A DNA stretch of 64,000 nucleotides from Comamonadaceae bacterium OTU4NAUVB1 (GTDB taxonomy: Bacteria > Pseudomonadota > Gammaproteobacteria > Burkholderiales > Burkholderiaceae_C): assembly GCA_024372625.1 (NCBI GenBank), contig CP099605.1, positions 1,798,001 through 1,862,000 on the forward strand. The letters run 5' to 3'. The notes under the pieces were generated by a model that did not search any database, was not told the origin of the DNA, and saw only the letters and a list, made by a program, of their open reading frames with translations. Each line of letters opens with the position of its first letter. The stretch's first letter is position 1. The position numbers were made by a program, and so were the translations under genes. Of this stretch, positions 30,826-41,846 are shown piece after piece.

Positions 30826-31939
30826 GCTATTCAAAACATGCGGAGATAGCCAGATACAACGGAAATTTCGCTTAGGAGTACGGCGACATGTCGCATTAAA
30901 CTGACCTGATGCGCAACGACATTGAGATTTACAATTTCACCGGGCTTACGATCCGGCGATCGGTAAATCTTCAAAAATCCAGTTTCAAAGCCAAAAATTT
31001 AATTTCTAAAATCATTGCACCCAGTGACGACCTTGCCGTAGACGCCGGAACTGCTTCTAATTGAGATGGATTTGCAGCAATATTTTTCAACTGCTCATCA
31101 TGGAAGTTAAAAGCAATCGAATCCAGTCGTATCACATCAACCATGAACCGAACTCGATCTCGCATGCGGCAAAAATTCGGATTTTTGCGCTGTACAGAGT
31201 TTTCAGACCACAAAATGTCCAAATTATCGGACTAAAAGAAGTTCGAGATCGAGCCGATTGAGCTGGCTGAGTCGATGGTAGATCACGATGCGATGCAGCG
31301 GTCGCTTACCAGCGACCATCGTGGGTGACTGAAAACGTCGTCGACACGTGCGCATTGCCAGAGCGCATGCATTATCCCGATGCCGGAGTATTGAGTTAAT
31401 TAAGCACTGAACGCTGGAGCGACAGTCATTCACCGCGAGGTATCTTATCGATTGCGGACGACCTCATTTCGCATCGCATTGCGTGCGCAAGGCCATGCGT
31501 GACTGCTGGAGAGGAATGTCATGGCCTCTATCGTCGGCGATTTCACCCGCCCTGTCGCAAGGCCTACTTCTGCGCTGCCCATTCAGCCGGTTGTATCCAG
31601 CCCGTCAAATCGCTGCATCGACAGCAGAAAACTAATGCAAGCAAGAGCCATGGCATCTCCTGCATTACAAAGAGTAAACAATAGCTTGAATTTTCGAGGC
31701 AAGCGAGCGAACTAAGGGGCGTGGCACTCGCTGGTCGAAGCTCAATTGATGAATAGTGGAAGTTCTGAGACCGCGGGCACCCGAAATGGTCATCGTCTTT
31801 ATCGCCCCTATCAAGAAAGCAAGCAGCCTTGTTACTGCGTAACCTACCTTGCATTCAAACAATCCAAAATCGATACCGGAAAGCTTTGCGATTACAACCG
31901 TACAAGAAAATCTGGGCCCCTGATTTTACTGGGGATGTT
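30826..31939. other. Gene-poor AT-rich stretch, no supported gene
   Basis: About 1.1 kb between the glycosyltransferase and tRNA-Lys. Only very short open frames are present, including one of 51 codons at 30909-31064 with no ribosome-binding site. A perfect seven-base hairpin (GGTCGCT/AGCGACC, 31300-31317) is the only local structure noted. No gene family, insertion sequence end or attachment-site repeat is recognised. Confidence 0.5.
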
Positions 31940-32015
31940 TGGTGGGACGTGCGGGGGTCGAACCCACGACAAACGGATTAAAAGTCCGCTGCTCTACCAA
32001 CTGAGCTAACGTCCC
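31940..32015 (-). tRNA. tRNA-Lys (anticodon UUU)
   Basis: A 76-base tRNA including an encoded CCA (31940-31942). Acceptor stem GGGACGT pairs with ACGTCCC; the D arm (TTAGCTCAGTTGGTAGAGCA), the anticodon loop CTTTTAA giving UUU, and the T arm GTGGGTTCGACCCCC (with TTCGA) are all standard. It is transcribed leftwards, so its 3' end borders the AT-rich segment. Confidence 0.97.
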
Positions 32016-32082
32016 GTGAATCACCCCGAGAGGTCATCCAACTAACTTGGTGCTGCCGAACTGGAGTGCGGCGAAGCCTGCG

Positions 32083-32088
32083 ATTATA
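32083..32088 (-). promoter_or_regulatory. Candidate -10 element for tRNA-Lys
   Basis: The minus strand reads GCTATAATCG here, a perfect TATAAT about 67 bases before the tRNA 5' end, overlapping the tcdA stop codon. No strong -35 hexamer is seen at the right distance. Confidence 0.4.
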
Positions 32089-32935
32089 GCGTGTTCTTGG
32101 ACGCAATCCGCTCGATCACCCATCCGGCAGCACATTGTCCAAACGTCGCCGTCACGCTGACGACCGAACCGTAGCCACTGCAGTTGAGGGTACCGTCTCC
32201 CTCGACGGCACAGGACGTGTCGGGTGCCGCGACGCTTTCGCGACTGAAGACGCAGGCCACCTGCATCTTCTTGCCATCCCGGGGTGCGCCATGCAGTTTG
32301 CGCAGGCGTTGGCGCAATTGAGCCAGCAGCGGATCGTGCGTCGCCACGGAGATGTCCTCGATCTCCACCCGGTGGGCGTGCCGCTTACCACCCGCCGCGC
32401 CGACGGTGATGAAAGCCGGCACCCGGGACTCGCGCGCCCACCGGCTCATCGCGAGCTTGGCTTTCAATTGATCGCATGCATCGATCACGCCGTCGATCGG
32501 ACCGAGCGCCTCCTCGGCCGTGCGCCGCAACGTCGACCAGTTCTCCTCGTCCACGAAATCGTCGATCGCGAACACACGGCACGCCGGGTTGATGCCACCG
32601 ATGCGCGCTCGCATCGCTTCGACCTTGGATTGCCCGAGCGTGGATTCCAACGCATGGATCTGGCGATTGATGTTGGACTCGGCGATGTGGTCGAGATCGA
32701 CGAGCGTCAGACGCTCCACACCGCAGCGCGCCAACGCCTCGACGCTCCACGATCCCACTCCGCCGATGCCCACCACCATGACATGGGCCCTTCGGATGGC
32801 GGCTGCGCCCGTGACGCCGTAGAGACGTTCGAGTCCGCCGAAGCGACGCGCGGTCGGCCCGGTCGAGGCATCGGCCGGCTGCACCACCGTCACCGTCGGC
32901 CTGTCCACGCGCTCCTTGCCAGCCAGGACACTCAT
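32084..32935 (-). CDS. tcdA: tRNA threonylcarbamoyladenosine dehydratase
   Basis: A 283-residue ThiF/E1-like enzyme of the TcdA/CsdL (YgdL) family. The nucleotide-binding motif is HVMVVGIGGVGSWSVEALAR; the arginine block is NINRQIHAL; and the adenylation-domain acidic stretch is LTLVDLDHIAESN. It cyclises t6A37 to ct6A in tRNAs reading ANN codons, including tRNA-Lys, whose gene lies just downstream. The C-terminal part (CAVEGDGTLNCSGYGSVVS) is typical of the family. It ends the strand group containing tolB-pal-cpoB. Confidence 0.93.
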   Translation of the reverse strand: MSVLAGKERVDRPTVTVVQPADASTGPTARRFGGLERLYGVTGAAAIRRAHVMVVGIGGVGSWSVEALARCGVERLTLVDLDHIAESNINRQIHALESTLGQSKVEAMRARIGGINPACRVFAIDDFVDEENWSTLRRTAEEALGPIDGVIDACDQLKAKLAMSRWARESRVPAFITVGAAGGKRHAHRVEIEDISVATHDPLLAQLRQRLRKLHGAPRDGKKMQVACVFSRESVAAPDTSCAVEGDGTLNCSGYGSVVSVTATFGQCAAGWVIERIASKNTL

Positions 32936-32948
32936 GCCGGGCTCATGC

Positions 32949-33710
32949 TCACTTGAGCCGCGACAGGCGCTCGCGGCCGGCCTGGGCCGCCTCGGACTGC
33001 GGGTAGGCCTTGGTCAGGTCTTCCAGCGTCCGGCGGGCCGCACGCATGTCCTTCAGTTCGATCTGGCAATTGGCGATCGACAGGACGGCTTCGGGCGCCT
33101 TGGCGTGATCCGGCGCCAACGACAGCATCGAGCGGAAATTGGCGATCGCCTCGTTGTAATTGCGCGTGGCGTACTGGGCATTGCCCAGCCAGAACAGGGC
33201 GGATGCGTTGTAGCCGCTCTGGGGATAGCGCTTCACGAAATCGGCGAAGGCGGTCTGGGCCTGGGCGAACTGACCGGAACGGAACACGCCCAGGGCCGCA
33301 TCGAACTCGGCCTTCTCTCGCGGATCCGCGGTGAATTCGCGGCCGTCGACCGTGATCTTCGACGGTTCGGTCTTGCGCAGACGTTCGTCGACGTCGGTCT
33401 GGCGTTGCTGCACTTCGGACACCGAACGCGTGAGCTGCTCGTTCTGACCGGTCATGCGCGCCATGTCGCCTCGCATCGCCTCGATCTGCGTCTGCAGGTC
33501 GAGAAGGCTGCGTCGCAACTGCGCGTTCTCGTCGGTCAGACGCTGCTCGGTCTGGACCCGCTGCGCCTCGACGCGCTGGCGCAGGTCGAGGATGGCGCGG
33601 CGCGCCTCGTCGTCCTCGAACAGCGCGGCGTTCGCGCCCAGCGAGGCACAGCACAGCGCGGCGGCAAGCGCCCCGCGCTTCAGGCGGCTGAGGGAACTGC
33701 CGTACATCAT
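32949..33710 (-). CDS. cpoB: Tol-Pal system protein CpoB (YbgF)
   Basis: A 253-residue periplasmic protein. The signal peptide ends ASLGANA. A coiled-coil N-terminal part (about 30-110, rich in Gln/Arg/Leu; trimerisation region) is followed by tetratricopeptide repeats (about 130-250, for example YNASALFWLGNAQYATRNYN). CpoB links Tol-Pal constriction of the outer membrane to peptidoglycan synthesis. Its ATG overlaps the pal stop (TGATG), so translation is coupled. Confidence 0.93.
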   Translation of the reverse strand: MMYGSSLSRLKRGALAAALCCASLGANAALFEDDEARRAILDLRQRVEAQRVQTEQRLTDENAQLRRSLLDLQTQIEAMRGDMARMTGQNEQLTRSVSEVQQRQTDVDERLRKTEPSKITVDGREFTADPREKAEFDAALGVFRSGQFAQAQTAFADFVKRYPQSGYNASALFWLGNAQYATRNYNEAIANFRSMLSLAPDHAKAPEAVLSIANCQIELKDMRAARRTLEDLTKAYPQSEAAQAGRERLSRLK

Positions 33711-34243
33711 CAGCGGTAGGAGATCTCGGCGCGCCGGTTCTGAGCCCAGGACGGCTCGCCGTCGCCCGTGACGGCAGGCTTCTCCTTGCCGAAGCTCACC
33801 GCCTCGATCTGCGCGTCGTTCACGCCCAGCAGGGTCAGTGCGCGACGCACGGCTTCGGAGCGCTTCTGACCGAGGGCCAGGTTGTACTCGCGTCCGCCAC
33901 GGTCGTCGGTGTGCCCTTCGATGGACACGCGACGCTGCGAGCTGGCTTTCAGGAAGCGCGCATGACCGTCGATCAGCGACTGGAACTCGGGCTTCACGGC
34001 GTAGCTGTCGTAATCGAAATACACGATGCGCGCCACGCCAACCGGACCCGCCGCGTTCTGTGCGTTGGGATCGATGGTGACCGGCGACACGCCACTGGCC
34101 GCACCGCCCCCACTGGCACCGCCGCTGCCCTGCCCGGCCATGCCGCCGCGATCGACCACCGGCGTGTCGTTGAGCTTCGTGCCCGACGAGCAACCGGCGA
34201 TGAGGGCCACGATGGCCAGCGAATAGATCGTACGTTTCAACAT
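33710..34243 (-). CDS. pal: Peptidoglycan-associated lipoprotein Pal
   Basis: A 177-residue outer-membrane lipoprotein. The signal ends ALIAGC with the lipidated Cys at residue 18. A Gly/Ala-rich linker (about 30-55) is followed by an OmpA-like peptidoglycan-binding domain with ARIVYFDYDSYAVKP and IEGHTDDRGGREYNLALGQK. It binds TolB and peptidoglycan. It follows tolB by 22 bases. Confidence 0.97.
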   Translation of the reverse strand: MLKRTIYSLAIVALIAGCSSGTKLNDTPVVDRGGMAGQGSGGASGGGAASGVSPVTIDPNAQNAAGPVGVARIVYFDYDSYAVKPEFQSLIDGHARFLKASSQRRVSIEGHTDDRGGREYNLALGQKRSEAVRRALTLLGVNDAQIEAVSFGKEKPAVTGDGEPSWAQNRRAEISYR

Positions 34244-34265
34244 TTCTTCGAACTCCTCTTATGAA

Positions 34266-35582
34266 TCATTGCTTCTGGAACGGACCCCAGTCCGGTTCGC
34301 GGATGTCACCGGCCTGTCCGGCCAGCCGTGCCTTGATCTTGCCGTCCAGCGTGGTGGTCATCAGGGCCTCGCGACCCTGGAGTTGCGTGGCATAGACGAT
34401 CAGCTTGCTGTTGGGCGCGAAACTCGGATTCTCGTCGGCGCTCGTCTCGGTGATCGCGGTGACGTTGCCCGTCGCCAATTCCATCACATGGAGCTTGAAG
34501 GCACCGCCGACCCGCGAGATGTAGGCCAACCACCGCCCGTCGCCGCTGATGGAGGGTGAGATGTTGTAAGTGCCGCTGAATGTCACGCGCGTGGGCGTGC
34601 CCCCGCCGTTGCCCATCTTGTAGATCTGCGGCGCGCCGCCGCGATCGCTGACGAAATAGATGGTGCCGCCATCGGCGGAGAAGACCGGCTCCGTGTCGAT
34701 GCTGTTGCTTTGCGTCAGGCGCCGGGGCTCGCCGCCGGCCGCCGGAATCGTGTAGAGCTGCGAACCGCCGTCGCGGCTGAGGGTGACGGCCAGCGAGGCG
34801 CCATCGGGCGCCCAGGCCGGCGCGCTGTTGGAACCCCTGAAGTTGGCCAGCAGCCGACGCTGGCCGCTCGACACGCTGTGCACGTAGACCACCGGCTTGC
34901 GCGACTCGAACGACACGTAGGCGAGTTGGCCGCCATTGGAGGACCACACGGGCGAGATGATGGGTTCGGGGCTCGCAAGCGCGGCCTGGGAGTTCTCGCC
35001 GTCCGCATCTGCCACCCACAGGTTGTAGCGCCCGCCGTTCTTGGTGACGTAGGCGATGCGGGTGGAGAAGATGCCCTTTTCGCCCGTCAGCTTTTCGTAG
35101 ACGTAATCGGCGATCCGATGCGACGCCAGGCGCAGATCGCCTTGCGGGACGGTGTAGCTTTGCCCCCCCAGGTCCTGACCGCGGACCACGTCCCAGAGCC
35201 GGAAGCGTACGTCGTAGCGGCCGTCGGCCAGTCGGTTGACGCTGCCCACCACGAGCGAGTCGGCGGTGCGCTGGCGCCACAGCGTCAGGTCGGGGCGGGA
35301 GGATTCGTCGAGCGATTGGCCCGAGGCGTCGACGCCCCGGAACTGGCCGCTGCGCTCGAGGTCGGCCTGCACGATGGTGGAGATCTTCTGCGGCGACGCG
35401 TCCTGACCCTTGAAGGGCGCCAGGGCGATCGGCAGCTGCGTCAGCCCGACGCCCGAGACTTCCACCCGGAACTGGGCGAACGCGGGAACCAGGGGAGATG
35501 CGGCCATGGCGGCGACAAGGCCGCGACGGGCGAGAAGCGATGAAGAAAGGGTGCGGGAGGGATCGGGCAGCGGCTTGTTCAT
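34266..35582 (-). CDS. tolB: Tol-Pal system beta-propeller protein TolB
   Basis: A 438-residue periplasmic protein. An N-terminal signal (with RRGLVAAMAASPLVPAFA) is followed by the alpha/beta TolB N-terminal domain (about 35-170) and a six-bladed propeller of WD40-like/PD40 repeats (SPVWSSNGGQLAYVSFES and similar). ATG 35582 is chosen because it gives a sensible signal peptide. tolQ, tolR and tolA are not in the window but would be expected just upstream; here msbA is divergent instead, so tolQRA must lie elsewhere. Confidence 0.96.
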   Translation of the reverse strand: MNKPLPDPSRTLSSSLLARRGLVAAMAASPLVPAFAQFRVEVSGVGLTQLPIALAPFKGQDASPQKISTIVQADLERSGQFRGVDASGQSLDESSRPDLTLWRQRTADSLVVGSVNRLADGRYDVRFRLWDVVRGQDLGGQSYTVPQGDLRLASHRIADYVYEKLTGEKGIFSTRIAYVTKNGGRYNLWVADADGENSQAALASPEPIISPVWSSNGGQLAYVSFESRKPVVYVHSVSSGQRRLLANFRGSNSAPAWAPDGASLAVTLSRDGGSQLYTIPAAGGEPRRLTQSNSIDTEPVFSADGGTIYFVSDRGGAPQIYKMGNGGGTPTRVTFSGTYNISPSISGDGRWLAYISRVGGAFKLHVMELATGNVTAITETSADENPSFAPNSKLIVYATQLQGREALMTTTLDGKIKARLAGQAGDIREPDWGPFQKQ

Positions 35583-35737
35583 GCGGTTCGGAGAGGTTTC
35601 CGGCAACAAAGTTTCGCCGGTCGGAAGCAGGCGACATGGTACACATCGGCGATGGCGCCGACGGGGCGCCATGGCGTCCCGGCCAGCGTCGGGGCGCGGC
35701 CGGGCGCCCGGGAAAGGCGCCTTTAGAATCCGCCGCC

Positions 35738-37522
35738 ATGCCTCCCATCCCCCCTGGCGACGCCGCGCGGCCTCCCCTGACCCGCCGCCTCGCCCGCCTG
35801 ATGACCTGGTTCGCGGGTTCCCGGCGCTGGTGGGCACTGGCGCTGGGCGCCGCCCTGCTGGCGGCCGTCACCGAGCCGCTGATGCCCGCGCTCCTCAAAC
35901 CCCTGCTCGACCGCGGCTTCACCCGCGGCCAGTTGGCCCTCTGGATGGTGCCAGCGGCCATCGTCGGGCTGTTCGCCGTGCGCGGGCTGGCCCAGTTCGT
36001 GTCGCAGTACGCCCTGGCGCGCATCGCCAACGAAGGCATGCAGCGGCTGCGCCGGGTGCTGTTCCAGCGGCTGCTGGCGGCGGAACTCTCGCTGTTCTCC
36101 AGGCAGTCGGCCAGCGCCCTGTCCAACACGGTCGTCTACGAGGTGCAGACCGGCTCGATGCTGCTGGTGCAGGCCCTGCTCGGGCTGTCGCGCGACGGCT
36201 TCACGCTGTTGGCCCTGCTGGGCTACCTGATCTACCTGAACTGGAAGCTGACGCTCATCGTCGGCCTGCTGGTGCCCGGCGTGGCCTGGATCATGAAGGT
36301 GCTCTCCAAGCGCCTCTACCACCTCACGCGCCTGGGCCAGACCGCCACGGACGACCTGGCCTACGTCGTGGAGGAGAACGTCCTGGCGCATCGCGTGGTG
36401 CGCCTGCACGGCGCTGAAGCCGCCCAGGCCGAACGCTTCGAGCAGCTCAGTCGCATGCTCAACCGCCTGGCCGTCAAGTCCACCATCGCTTCGGCCGCGA
36501 TGACACCACTGACGCAACTGCTGGCGGCCGTCGCGCTGTCGGTGGTGGTGATGATCGCGCTGTGGCAGAGCAGCGAGCAGGGCCTGACGGTGGGCGGCTT
36601 CGTCGCCTACATCACGGCGATGCTGATGCTCATCGCGCCGATCCGCCGGCTCGCGGACATGGCCAACCCGATCACGCGTGGCCTCGCGGCGCTGGAGCGC
36701 GGGCTGGCGTTGATCGACGACGTGCCCTCGGAAGCCGGCGGCGCGTTCGCGCTGGCGCGCGCCACGGGCCGGATCGAGCTGCGCGACGTGCGGGTGCGCT
36801 ATCGCGGCGAGGACGAGGGTCACGCGCTCGACGGCATCAGCCTGGAGATCGCGCCGGGCGAGGTCGTGGCGTTCGTCGGCCCGTCCGGCTCGGGCAAGAG
36901 CACGCTGGTCAACCTGCTGCCGCGCTTCGTGCTGCCGAGCGGCGGCGAAGTGCGGCTCGACGGCCACGCGCTGGCGGACTGGCGGCTGGCGAGCCTGCGC
37001 GCCCAGTTCGCGATGGTCAGCCAGGACGTGGTGATGCTCAACGACACCCTGGCGGCGAACGTCGCGCTGGGCGCGGCCGTCGAGCGCGACCGCGTCGCGC
37101 ACTGCATCGCCGCGGCCAACCTGGCCGATCACGTGGCCGGCCTGCCGCAGGGCATCGACACGGTGCTCGGCCACAACGCGACGCAGCTCTCGGGCGGCCA
37201 GCGCCAGCGCCTGGCCATCGCCCGCGCGCTCTACAAGGACGCCCCGGTGCTGCTGCTCGACGAGGCCACCTCGGCGCTGGACACCGGCTCGGAACGACTG
37301 GTGCAGGAGGCCTTGCAGCGCCTGATGCAGGGTCGCACGACGCTGATCGTCGCGCACCGCCTGAGCACCATCCAGCACGCCGACCGCATCGTGGTGATGG
37401 AACGCGGTCGCATCGCCGAGCAGGGCTCACACGCCCAGCTCATGGCGCTCGACGGGCTCTATGCGCGACTGCAGAACAACGCCGTGCGCGGTACGCCGCC
37501 CGGACAGGCACCCACGCTGTAA
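35738..37522 (+). CDS. msbA: Lipid A export ABC transporter MsbA
   Basis: A 594-residue half-transporter: six transmembrane helices (about 25-310) then an ATPase domain with Walker A GPSGSGKST (Lys387), signature LSGGQRQRLAIARALYK and Walker B VLLLDEATSALD. It flips lipid A-core across the inner membrane as a homodimer. ATG 35738 fits the family start; TAGAAT (35724-35729) just before it may be a -10 element. A related exporter function cannot be excluded. Confidence 0.88.
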   Translation: MPPIPPGDAARPPLTRRLARLMTWFAGSRRWWALALGAALLAAVTEPLMPALLKPLLDRGFTRGQLALWMVPAAIVGLFAVRGLAQFVSQYALARIANEGMQRLRRVLFQRLLAAELSLFSRQSASALSNTVVYEVQTGSMLLVQALLGLSRDGFTLLALLGYLIYLNWKLTLIVGLLVPGVAWIMKVLSKRLYHLTRLGQTATDDLAYVVEENVLAHRVVRLHGAEAAQAERFEQLSRMLNRLAVKSTIASAAMTPLTQLLAAVALSVVVMIALWQSSEQGLTVGGFVAYITAMLMLIAPIRRLADMANPITRGLAALERGLALIDDVPSEAGGAFALARATGRIELRDVRVRYRGEDEGHALDGISLEIAPGEVVAFVGPSGSGKSTLVNLLPRFVLPSGGEVRLDGHALADWRLASLRAQFAMVSQDVVMLNDTLAANVALGAAVERDRVAHCIAAANLADHVAGLPQGIDTVLGHNATQLSGGQRQRLAIARALYKDAPVLLLDEATSALDTGSERLVQEALQRLMQGRTTLIVAHRLSTIQHADRIVVMERGRIAEQGSHAQLMALDGLYARLQNNAVRGTPPGQAPTL

Positions 37523-37642
37523 ACGTCAGCGAAAGCCGCGGAAAGCCGTGAAACGCCGTGGAACGGGCTTCGCCCGGCCACTGGCGTTGCCCCCGGAAGG
37601 GGGTGGGCGCTGCGACACGAAGTGCGCAAGCCTGGGGGCGAA
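37522..37642. repeat. Intergenic repeat/hairpin cluster between msbA and rng
   Basis: Four imperfect copies of a ten-base unit resembling GAAAGCCG (about 37529-37563) are followed by two hairpins: CGGGC/GCCCG (37564-37576) and CCCCC/GGGGG with a GGAA loop (37590-37603). Convergent genes flank it, so it may act as a GC-rich terminator. Similar dispersed repeats are common between genes in Comamonadaceae; whether this one is dispersed cannot be seen from one copy. Confidence 0.4.
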
Positions 37643-39172
<1,530 letters not shown>

Positions 39173-39191
39173 GGCGTGCGCGCGTGGGCGG

Positions 39192-39800
39192 TCAGGTCGT
39201 GAAACCGGCCTGCCGTAGCAGCCGCGCGGTCTCGTGGAGGGGCAGTCCCATGATGCCCGAATGGGAGCCGGCGATGTGCTCGACGAAGGCGCCGGCGCGG
39301 CCCTGGATGGCGTAGGCACCGGCCTTGCCCATCGGTTCGCCGCTGGCGGCATAGGCGTCGACCTCGGCGTCCGCGAGCATGGCGAAGCGCACGCGCGAGA
39401 CCTGGAGCGCCGCGTGGCGCTGCGTCCCGTGCTGCAGCGCCACGGCGGTGAGCACGCGGTGCATGGTGCCCGACAGGCGCCCCAGCATGCGTCGCGCATC
39501 CGCCTCGTCCGCCGGCTTGCCGAGGATGGTGCGACCGAGCGCGACGGTGGTGTCGGCGCACAGGATCGGCGCAGCGTCCAGACCCTGGCGCCGGTGGCGC
39601 TGGACCGCCGCATCGAGCTTGAGCGCCGTCACGCGCTGCACGTAGGCGCCCGGCGACTCCCCGGGCCGCACGGCTTCGAGCGCTTCCGCGTCCTCGTCGG
39701 GTCCGGCCGGCAGCAGCCGGTGGCGCACGCCGATCTGATCGAGCAGTTGCGCGCGGCGCGGGCTCTGCGAGGCGAGGTAGATGAAGGGCTGGGGGGTCAT
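39192..39800 (-). CDS. maf: Maf family nucleoside triphosphate pyrophosphatase
   Basis: A 202-residue Maf/HAM1-fold protein. The family start is [29 protein letters not shown] and [19 protein letters not shown] are also conserved. Maf proteins hydrolyse non-canonical or canonical nucleoside triphosphates. The subtype (YhdE dTTP/UTP or YceF m7GTP) cannot be settled by eye, but QSPRR favours the YhdE type. It lies 19 bases upstream of rng. Confidence 0.93.
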   Translation of the reverse strand: MTPQPFIYLASQSPRRAQLLDQIGVRHRLLPAGPDEDAEALEAVRPGESPGAYVQRVTALKLDAAVQRHRRQGLDAAPILCADTTVALGRTILGKPADEADARRMLGRLSGTMHRVLTAVALQHGTQRHAALQVSRVRFAMLADAEVDAYAASGEPMGKAGAYAIQGRAGAFVEHIAGSHSGIMGLPLHETARLLRQAGFTT

Positions 39801-39865
39801 GGTGGTCGCGGCGCGCGCATCGTGCGTGGCCGCGTCCCGCGGCGGACCGGCACGCGCGGTCCCGC

Positions 39866-40333
39866 TCATTCGCGGTGGTAGGGGTGGCCGGCGTTGACCG
39901 ACCAGGCGCGGTAGAGCTGCTCGACCAGCAGCACCCGCGCCATCGCATGCGGCAATGTCAGGTCCGACAGGCGGATGCGCTCGTGCGCGGCGGCCTTGAA
40001 GGCCGGGTCGAGCCCGTCGGGGCCGCCGATGACGAGGGCGACGTCGTCGCCCTCGCCCTGCCACGCCTGCAGTCGCGCGGCCAGGGCCTTGGTAGTGAGC
40101 GCGGTGCCGCGCTCGTCCAGCGCCACGATGCGCATGTTGCGGCCGATGGCGCCTTCGATGCGCTCTCGCTCGGCGGCGTAAAGGGTGTCGAGTGTCTTGG
40201 AGCCGCGCGGCTCGGTCTTGACGGCACGCAGTTCCAGCTTGAGTTCGGGCGGAAAGCGTTTCGCGTAGTCGTCCCAGGCGGTCTGCGCCCAGTCGGGCAT
40301 GCGCTGCCCGACCGCGACCACCAAGAGCTTCAT
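39866..40333 (-). CDS. rlmH: 23S rRNA pseudouridine-1915 N3-methyltransferase
   Basis: A 155-residue SPOUT methyltransferase, the exact RlmH length. It has [12 protein letters not shown] and the C-terminal knot [19 protein letters not shown] followed by NAGHPYHRE. It methylates pseudouridine 1915 on assembled 70S ribosomes. The ATG overlaps the rsfS stop (ATGA). Confidence 0.97.
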   Translation of the reverse strand: MKLLVVAVGQRMPDWAQTAWDDYAKRFPPELKLELRAVKTEPRGSKTLDTLYAAERERIEGAIGRNMRIVALDERGTALTTKALAARLQAWQGEGDDVALVIGGPDGLDPAFKAAAHERIRLSDLTLPHAMARVLLVEQLYRAWSVNAGHPYHRE

Positions 40334-41190
40334 GGGTTGCGCGGTGCGGTCTTGCGGGCGGGTGCCTTGCGCGGCGCGGCCGTACCGGTCGAGGCCTTGC
40401 CGGCCGGGGCCTTGCGGGCGACGGGCTTGCCGATGACCTTGACCGGGATCTTGGCGGGGGCGGCCGCCTTGGCGGTGCGCTTGGCCGGAGCCGGAGCGAC
40501 GGACTTGTCGGCCACGGCAGCGGCCGGCGTGGTCGCGGCGCGTTTGCGGGCGGGCGCCGTCCCGCCGGCGGGGACCGCCGTCGTGCGCTTGCGCGCCGCA
40601 GCCGCAGCCGGGGCCGGCGCCGCGCCCGAGGCGGCCGCCGTCTTGCGCGCAGCGGTCTTTCGCGCCGCCGGTTTGGCACGCTCGGCCTTCTCGGCCTTGG
40701 CGAGCTGCTCGGCCTCGCGGATGGCCGTCTTGGCGGCGCTGGCGCGGCGCAGCGTCTTGGCGGCGGCGGGCTGCTTCTTCTCGGCCGCCGCGCCCTCGGC
40801 ACTGGCGGTGGCCGGCTTGGCGGCCCCCAGCTTCAGTCGCACGGGTTTGTCGCCCCAGATCTCCTCGAGGTGGTAGTACTGGCGGATCGCCGGCTGCATG
40901 ATGTGCGCGACCGCAGCGCCGCAGTCCACGATGATCCACTCGCCGTTGTCCTCGCCCTCCATGCGTGGCTTGGGAAATCCCGCCTCGCGCACGGCGTCGC
41001 GCACGCTGGCGGCGAGCGCCTTGGTCTGGCGGTTGGAGGTGCCCGAGGCCACGATCACCCGCTCGAACAGCGGCGACAGGTGCTCGGTGTCGAAAACCTG
41101 GATGTCCTGCGCCTTGACGTCTTCGAGCCCGTCGATGATGGCTCGCTGGAGCTTGTGGGTGTCTTTCTTGGCGGCGGCTTCAGTGGTCAT
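40330..41190 (-). CDS. rsfS: Ribosome silencing factor RsfS with long Lys/Ala-rich tail
   Basis: A 286-residue protein. Residues 1 to about 118 are a normal RsfS domain ([40 protein letters not shown]). RsfS binds ribosomal protein L14 and blocks subunit joining during starvation. The remaining 165 or so residues are a low-complexity tail of Ala, Lys, Pro, Arg and Thr with KKxxA/ARKTA-type repeats, like histone H1-type tails. Typical RsfS is 105-130 residues. The start overlaps the nadD stop by one base. Confidence 0.93.
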   Translation of the reverse strand: MTTEAAAKKDTHKLQRAIIDGLEDVKAQDIQVFDTEHLSPLFERVIVASGTSNRQTKALAASVRDAVREAGFPKPRMEGEDNGEWIIVDCGAAVAHIMQPAIRQYYHLEEIWGDKPVRLKLGAAKPATASAEGAAAEKKQPAAAKTLRRASAAKTAIREAEQLAKAEKAERAKPAARKTAARKTAAASGAAPAPAAAAARKRTTAVPAGGTAPARKRAATTPAAAVADKSVAPAPAKRTAKAAAPAKIPVKVIGKPVARKAPAGKASTGTAAPRKAPARKTAPRNP

Positions 41191-41846
41191 CAGGCGGGGG
41201 GGGCGTAGAGGTGGTGTTGGTCAATATAGCGTTCAACCGCTGGCGGAACCAGACCGGTGATGCGCTGGTGTCGCGCCAGGCGGGCTCGGATGTCGGTGGC
41301 GCTCGTGGCCACCGGCGGGAGTTCGAGGAACTCGAAGCGGGCGCCGGCAGGCAGGCCGGGCAGCGTCGCAGGATCGAAACGCGAAGCGGGCCGGGTGAAT
41401 GAGCCTGCCGGCTCGGCCGCGACGACGGAGGGGGCGGATTCTAGTCGTTCGGCGACGCACACGACGGCCGCCGAGACAATCTCCCGCCATCCATGCCATC
41501 CCGGCAGCGCGCGGGCTTGGTCGCTGCCCATGATCAGCACCAGTTCGGCGCCGGGCTGCTCCGCCTGCAGCTGCTGCAGCGTGTCGAGCGTGTAGGTCGG
41601 GCCTTCGCGCAGCGTCTCGCGCGGATCGACGACGGTGCCGGGTACGTCGCGAAACGCCAGTTCGGCCATAGCGATGCGGTGCGCGGCGGCGCTCAGGACG
41701 CGGGCCTTGTGCCATGGGTGGCCGGTCGGGAAGATGCGCAGCTCGTCGAGGCCGCGTTGCGCCATGGCCGCCCGCGCCAGCGCGACATGGGTGATGTGCG
41801 GCGGGTCGAACGCGCCGCCGAAGACGCCCACCCGAGCCCGGGTCAT
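41190..41846 (-). CDS. nadD: Nicotinate-nucleotide adenylyltransferase
   Basis: A 218-residue nucleotidyltransferase. The HxGH-type motif appears as [20 protein letters not shown] and the C-terminal SATDIRARL complete the signature. It makes nicotinic acid adenine dinucleotide in NAD synthesis. ATG 41846 overlaps the hemF stop (ATGA); ATG 41852 is an alternative. nadD-rsfS adjacency is a common bacterial arrangement. Confidence 0.95.
   Translation of the reverse strand: MTRARVGVFGGAFDPPHITHVALARAAMAQRGLDELRIFPTGHPWHKARVLSAAAHRIAMAELAFRDVPGTVVDPRETLREGPTYTLDTLQQLQAEQPGAELVLIMGSDQARALPGWHGWREIVSAAVVCVAERLESAPSVVAAEPAGSFTRPASRFDPATLPGLPAGARFEFLELPPVATSATDIRARLARHQRITGLVPPAVERYIDQHHLYAPPA

Larger units (their letters stand above)
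27789..31939. other. AT-richer accessory segment next to tRNA-Lys (possible genomic island)
   Basis: From just after the hypothetical gene to the tRNA-Lys 3' end, base composition is visibly richer in A/T than the rest of the window, and gene density drops sharply. It holds one clear gene (a glycosyltransferase), one small plausible gene and long spaces with no recognisable coding. The tRNA 3' end faces this segment, the usual side for integration. No integrase, transposase or duplicated tRNA end was found by eye, so island origin is inferred. Confidence 0.5.

Noticed and set aside
31746-32009. An 87-codon open frame running through the tRNA-Lys gene
   Set aside because: Its C-terminus is the antisense translation of the tRNA, a well-known false protein pattern; it has no domain and no ribosome-binding site.
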